The position numbers were made by a program, and so were the translations under genes. From Mesorhizobium sp. CA8 (GTDB lineage: Bacteria; Pseudomonadota; Alphaproteobacteria; Rhizobiales; Rhizobiaceae): 64,000 nt of DNA. The stretch's first letter is position 1. Each line of letters begins with the position of its first letter. The stretch lies in assembly GCF_020164955.1 (NCBI RefSeq), contig NZ_JAIUHG010000007.1:1-64000 (forward strand), in the 5' to 3' direction. Under the pieces are notes generated by a model, which saw nothing but the letters and a program-made list of their open reading frames with translations, ran no database searches and had not been told where the DNA came from. Shown here one piece after another: positions 61,192 through 64,000 of the stretch.

Positions 61192-62097
61192 ATGAAGATG
61201 GACAAAGAAGACCTCGAGGGATTCGCAACCGATCCGGACACCGACATCGAATGCCTGCAGGTTGCGCCGTTGAGCGGCAACAAAGTGGCCATCCTGTTCC
61301 TGCTCAGCGATGCCGACTACGTCACCACTGTCTCGGTGATTTTCGTCGTCGAGAATTTCGACCCCAAGAAATCCCGTGGTGCCCTGGTAACGTCTGAATG
61401 GCTGATGGCGCTCTCAGCCGCGCCTTCTGGCGAGTTGTTCGCACTTGAGGCGACCACCTGGATCTGGCGATACGCTGGTACGACTTGGACACGTGACAAA
61501 GTCAGCGACAAAAGCCTCAGGCAGGTCTGGGCAGAGGATGCCGGAGGGCCGATCACGGTTGGCACGGACGGCGTGGCCTTCCGGCTCGTTGGGCCGCGAT
61601 GGCAGGCGATTACGCCGCTCGGATCCAACGAGTACTTGGATATTCATGGACACCGCAAGCACGGCATCTATGCATGCGGTGAGATGGGCACTCTCCACCG
61701 CCTGATGGGTGCAGGCTGGCAGTCCTTGGAAACACACCGGCACGATCAGTTGCGCGGTATCGACGTCGCGCCTGACGGCAAGATCAGGGTCGCCGGCGAT
61801 GACGGCGTCTGCCTTCGAATTGCAAATGACGAAATAACCGAGATAACCGCTACCGCCGACATGACTTATCTCTCCGTGCGAACCTTCAATGGCAATGCCT
61901 ATTGGGGCGACGAGGCCGGGCTGAACATCGAAAAGGCCAACGCGCTTCTGCCATTCGAGGACACCGGCATTGCCTCAGACCTCCGCACGGATGGCGAGTT
62001 CCTGTACGTCGCCGGCATCGACACGGCGTGGCGGTTCGATGGCCGCAGATGGAAGACGCTGACTCTTGTCTACGATGACGGCCTTCGACTTATCTGA
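61192..62097 (+). CDS. beta-propeller-like protein, candidate immunity protein
   Basis: A 301-residue soluble, acidic protein with no signal peptide. Repeating blades of the type G-T-D-G-V-A-F-R-L, then PDGKIRVAGDDGVCLRIAN and WRYAG/WRFDGRRW suggest a six- or seven-bladed propeller (YCF48/WD-like). It begins 18 bases after the candidate effector and ends its operon, the standard place of an immunity gene. The acidic character suits binding to the lysine-rich effector domain. The role is inferred from position. Confidence 0.65.
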   Translation: MKMDKEDLEGFATDPDTDIECLQVAPLSGNKVAILFLLSDADYVTTVSVIFVVENFDPKKSRGALVTSEWLMALSAAPSGELFALEATTWIWRYAGTTWTRDKVSDKSLRQVWAEDAGGPITVGTDGVAFRLVGPRWQAITPLGSNEYLDIHGHRKHGIYACGEMGTLHRLMGAGWQSLETHRHDQLRGIDVAPDGKIRVAGDDGVCLRIANDEITEITATADMTYLSVRTFNGNAYWGDEAGLNIEKANALLPFEDTGIASDLRTDGEFLYVAGIDTAWRFDGRRWKTLTLVYDDGLRLI

Positions 62098-62142
62098 AAC
62101 TGCACAGCGGGGGCCGTATTTCTTTACCTCCGCAGACAAGGT

Positions 62143-62502
62143 TCACACTACGGACGTCTCACCAGACTGATGGCCGTTCTGCGACAGGTACGCTCGCACC
62201 TTGGCAAGGTCGAGGTCGGCAACGCGTTTCGGCGCGCCGTCGATCAGCATGCGCAAGACGAACATCTCTCCCGCTTCGGGATACTCGGCATAGAGGGCCT
62301 CAGCAATTTCCCGTCCGGCATCGCCGGCGGTCCGGAGGCCATCGAGATGAGCATCCAGCCTTTCGGCAAGGCGCTCGAGCCGCTCCTCGTCCATATCCGG
62401 ATTCTCGTCGGGATGCAGCAAATGATGGTCATAGACGGTCCAAAGAAACGCCGCCATTTCCGCGTGCTGACGCACGATCTCGCGCAGGACAACCATGGGC
62501 AT
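62143..62502 (-). CDS. short TIGR02270-like T6SS-associated protein
   Basis: A 119-residue protein. The N-terminus (REIVRQHAEMAAFLWTVYDHHL, then LERLAERLDAHLDGLRTAGDAG) resembles the start of TIGR02270-type T6SS-associated HEAT-like proteins, which are usually ~400 residues. The HEAT part is missing and the protein ends at a clean stop. Either a short natural form or a truncated copy. The start overlaps the stop of the DUF6484 gene (TGATG), so it is coupled to it. Confidence 0.55.
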   Translation of the reverse strand: MPMVVLREIVRQHAEMAAFLWTVYDHHLLHPDENPDMDEERLERLAERLDAHLDGLRTAGDAGREIAEALYAEYPEAGEMFVLRMLIDGAPKRVADLDLAKVRAYLSQNGHQSGETSVV

Positions 62503-62927
62503 CAGTTGAGATTCACCGATGCCCCACGAACACGGTTGGTTGCGCTGGCATGGCTCGTTACGTAGGTGCCGCGGATCGTGATGCGTCCGTCTTTTTCCAT
62601 GATGATCGTGGCCTTTCCGCAGCGAAGTTCAATGCGCTCATTTGCGTTGATCCTCACACGTTCTCCGTCCCGAACCACGTGCGGCGCATCAGATTTATGC
62701 GCGGGGTCAACAATCCGCCCGACAATCAGCGGCCGGCCTGGATCGCCCTCCTGGAAGAGCAGTGCCACCTCGGCGCCGATCATGTCCGAGGTCAATTCCG
62801 CGAGGCTTCGCGCCGACACGGCAGTTTCCTTTCGATTGCCCGGGAAAACCACAAGGGGGGAATCCTCACCGAAGCCCAGGAAAATGCCGATCACAACGCC
62901 ATCAATCCGTTCTTTTGTCACCGCCAT
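62502..62927 (-). CDS. DUF6484 T6SS-associated protein
   Basis: A 141-residue protein downstream of vgrG. The first ~80 residues match DUF6484-like baseplate-type domains (DGVVIGIFLGFGEDSPLVVF, then GAEVALLFQEGDPGRPLIVG), resembling the OB-fold part of VgrG/gp5. The C-terminus continues with a gp5-like beta-spike strand (RCGKATIIMEKDGRITI). It may form part of a spike or adaptor with the VgrG. The start is nine bases after the vgrG stop. Confidence 0.75.
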   Translation of the reverse strand: MAVTKERIDGVVIGIFLGFGEDSPLVVFPGNRKETAVSARSLAELTSDMIGAEVALLFQEGDPGRPLIVGRIVDPAHKSDAPHVVRDGERVRINANERIELRCGKATIIMEKDGRITIRGTYVTSHASATNRVRGASVNLN

Positions 62928-62936
62928 GGCCAGCCC

Positions 62937-64000
62937 TCAGTTCTGCTTTATCTCTGACCCCTTCATCGTGATGTCGCTCGAGGCCTTAACATTGATCTTG
63001 CCGGAGCCCTTGATGGAGATGTCGTTGCCTTCGATGGTTATGGTGCCGTCTTTCTTCATCGTAATCGCTGCGGAGCCGCATTTGAGGGCAATCGAATCGC
63101 CGGCCTCGATCAGGAATGTCTTGCCGACATTTATCTTTCCGTCCTCGCCGATTTGAACCATGCTCCCTTTGGCGATCCGCAACTCGTAGGCGCCCCCCAC
63201 CTTGGTTCCGTCGTCGGCGGCGATTTCGGCACGCCTTCCCTTGCCGATCTTCGACTTCTGATCGCCGGCGATGTTGACGCTTTGGCCGCCGCCGATCGTT
63301 ACGTCCTGATTTGACGCGATGTTCCAGCTGTCGTCGGCACCAATTTGGTGGCTCTGCGCCGACCCCACAGTGACCGACCGTGTCGCCCCAATCGTGTTCG
63401 TCTGCGAAGCGCCGACAGTTCGCGCTTCAGCCGCCCCCACCGTATCCACACGCGCCGCGCCCACCGTGACCGTCTGCACCAGCCCCACCGTCTGCGAATG
63501 GTTGGCGTCGATGTTCTCCGTCGAATTCGAAACGACGTGAATCGTCTCGTTGGCCAGCACCGTCAGCGAGCGATTCGCGCCCACCGTCTCGGTGTCGTTG
63601 CTGCCGATGTTGGTGGTCTGGTCGACTCCGATCTTGACCGTCTTGTTGTTGCCGACGTCCTCATCGAGGTTGTGGCCCACGGAGTGCTTGGCATCGTGGT
63701 CGATGCGGTCGGACTGGTCGTGCTGGACCGTCTTGTTGCGGTCGTGCTTGATCAGCAGATGATGGTCTTTTTGGGCTTGGAAATTGACCAGCTCGGAGCC
63801 GGCCTTGTCCTCGAACATCAGCTCGTTGTAACCGCCGCCGCCTTTCGAGGAATTCGACTTCCAGCCGGATTGCGTGGCGTTGCCCGGCAGCCCGTAGGGT
63901 GGCATCTGCGAAGCGTTGTAGACTCGGCCGGTGATGATCGGCAGGTCCGGATCGCCCTCAATGAAGTCGACGATGACCTCCTGGCCGATGCGCGGGATCT
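62937..64000 (-). CDS. vgrG: VgrG spike protein, C-terminal part
   Basis: The frame is open at the right edge, so about 354 C-terminal residues are seen. They start in the OB-fold (IGQEVIVDFIEGDPDLPIITG), which is diagnostic for VgrG/gp5. The long gp5-like beta-helix follows: over about 170 residues short repeats with T-V-G or N-I-G steps (VGANRSLTV, TVGAARVDTVGAAEARTVG) form the needle. The end is a DUF2345-like tail (SIALKCGSAAITMKKDGT). It carries the tip and PAAR proteins. It faces the main operon, convergent with the effector pair. Confidence 0.9.
   Translation of the reverse strand, partial: IPRIGQEVIVDFIEGDPDLPIITGRVYNASQMPPYGLPGNATQSGWKSNSSKGGGGYNELMFEDKAGSELVNFQAQKDHHLLIKHDRNKTVQHDQSDRIDHDAKHSVGHNLDEDVGNNKTVKIGVDQTTNIGSNDTETVGANRSLTVLANETIHVVSNSTENIDANHSQTVGLVQTVTVGAARVDTVGAAEARTVGASQTNTIGATRSVTVGSAQSHQIGADDSWNIASNQDVTIGGGQSVNIAGDQKSKIGKGRRAEIAADDGTKVGGAYELRIAKGSMVQIGEDGKINVGKTFLIEAGDSIALKCGSAAITMKKDGTITIEGNDISIKGSGKINVKASSDITMKGSEIKQN

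Noticed and set aside
1-64000. tRNA, rRNA, CRISPR arrays and intact insertion sequences
   Set aside because: No cloverleaf-like stretch, no ribosomal RNA signature, no regularly spaced short repeats and no transposase-like frame was recognised by eye.

Overview
The window comes from a GC-rich alphaproteobacterium of the Hyphomicrobiales, most likely Mesorhizobium or a close relative. The reasons are the families present (DUF982, DUF3309, DUF4142, DUF892, paired small rhizobial stress proteins), an EcfG-type sigma factor with many matching promoters, an imp-type type VI secretion system (T6SS), and a glycosyltransferase cassette that I remember as the 'rhizo-twelve' system of rhizobia. The genus is inferred, not proven. 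I see no rRNA, tRNA, CRISPR array or intact insertion sequence.

Layout. 1-1217 (minus): the start of a giant VCBS-repeat surface protein, cut by the window edge. 1218-2303: an AT-richer, gene-free control region. 2.3-9.2 kb: many small genes typical of the general stress response (DUF4142, a glycine-zipper YflT-like protein, small membrane and basic proteins, a single-domain response regulator, two paralogous ~90-residue proteins). 9.3-18.5 kb (plus): a tightly overlapping operon of two NAD-dependent epimerases, a B12-binding radical SAM enzyme, four glycosyltransferases and a UDP-glucuronate-decarboxylase-like dehydratase. 18.8-24.2 kb (minus): a cytochrome c oxidase operon (two c-type cytochromes, coxB, coxA, coxC) that splits the cassette. 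24.4-32.7 kb (plus): the second half, with inositol-phosphate synthase, a histidine phosphatase, a glycosyltransferase, a nucleotidyltransferase, a methyltransferase, a glycosidase-like protein with permuted barrel order, another glycosyltransferase, a FemAB-like acyltransferase and a second methyltransferase. 32.7-38.8 kb: stress accessory genes, an EcfG-type sigma factor with a NepR-like small protein, an Nramp-fold transporter operon with PRC-barrel proteins, and two gene remnants. 38.8-64 kb: a T6SS with divergent clpV, tssA-B-C-hcp-E-F-G, an FHA protein, tssJ-K-L-M, tagF, then DUF2169, a ketosynthase-like protein, a PAAR-like/DUF4150 candidate effector and a candidate immunity protein, facing a minus-strand vgrG-DUF6484-small gene set.

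How it fits together. By eye I found fourteen exact GGAAC-N17-GTT sequences, each just upstream of a gene start in the right orientation. This is the EcfG-type promoter pattern. They stand before the small stress genes and also before both halves of the glycan cassette and before the oxidase operon. The simplest reading is one stress-induced regulon that makes a small, possibly inositol-containing saccharide, remodels terminal respiration and adjusts the envelope, with an EcfG-type sigma factor encoded inside it. The T6SS shows no such promoter and appears to be a separate unit. Its best novelty candidate is the effector/immunity pair at 60.1-62.1 kb.
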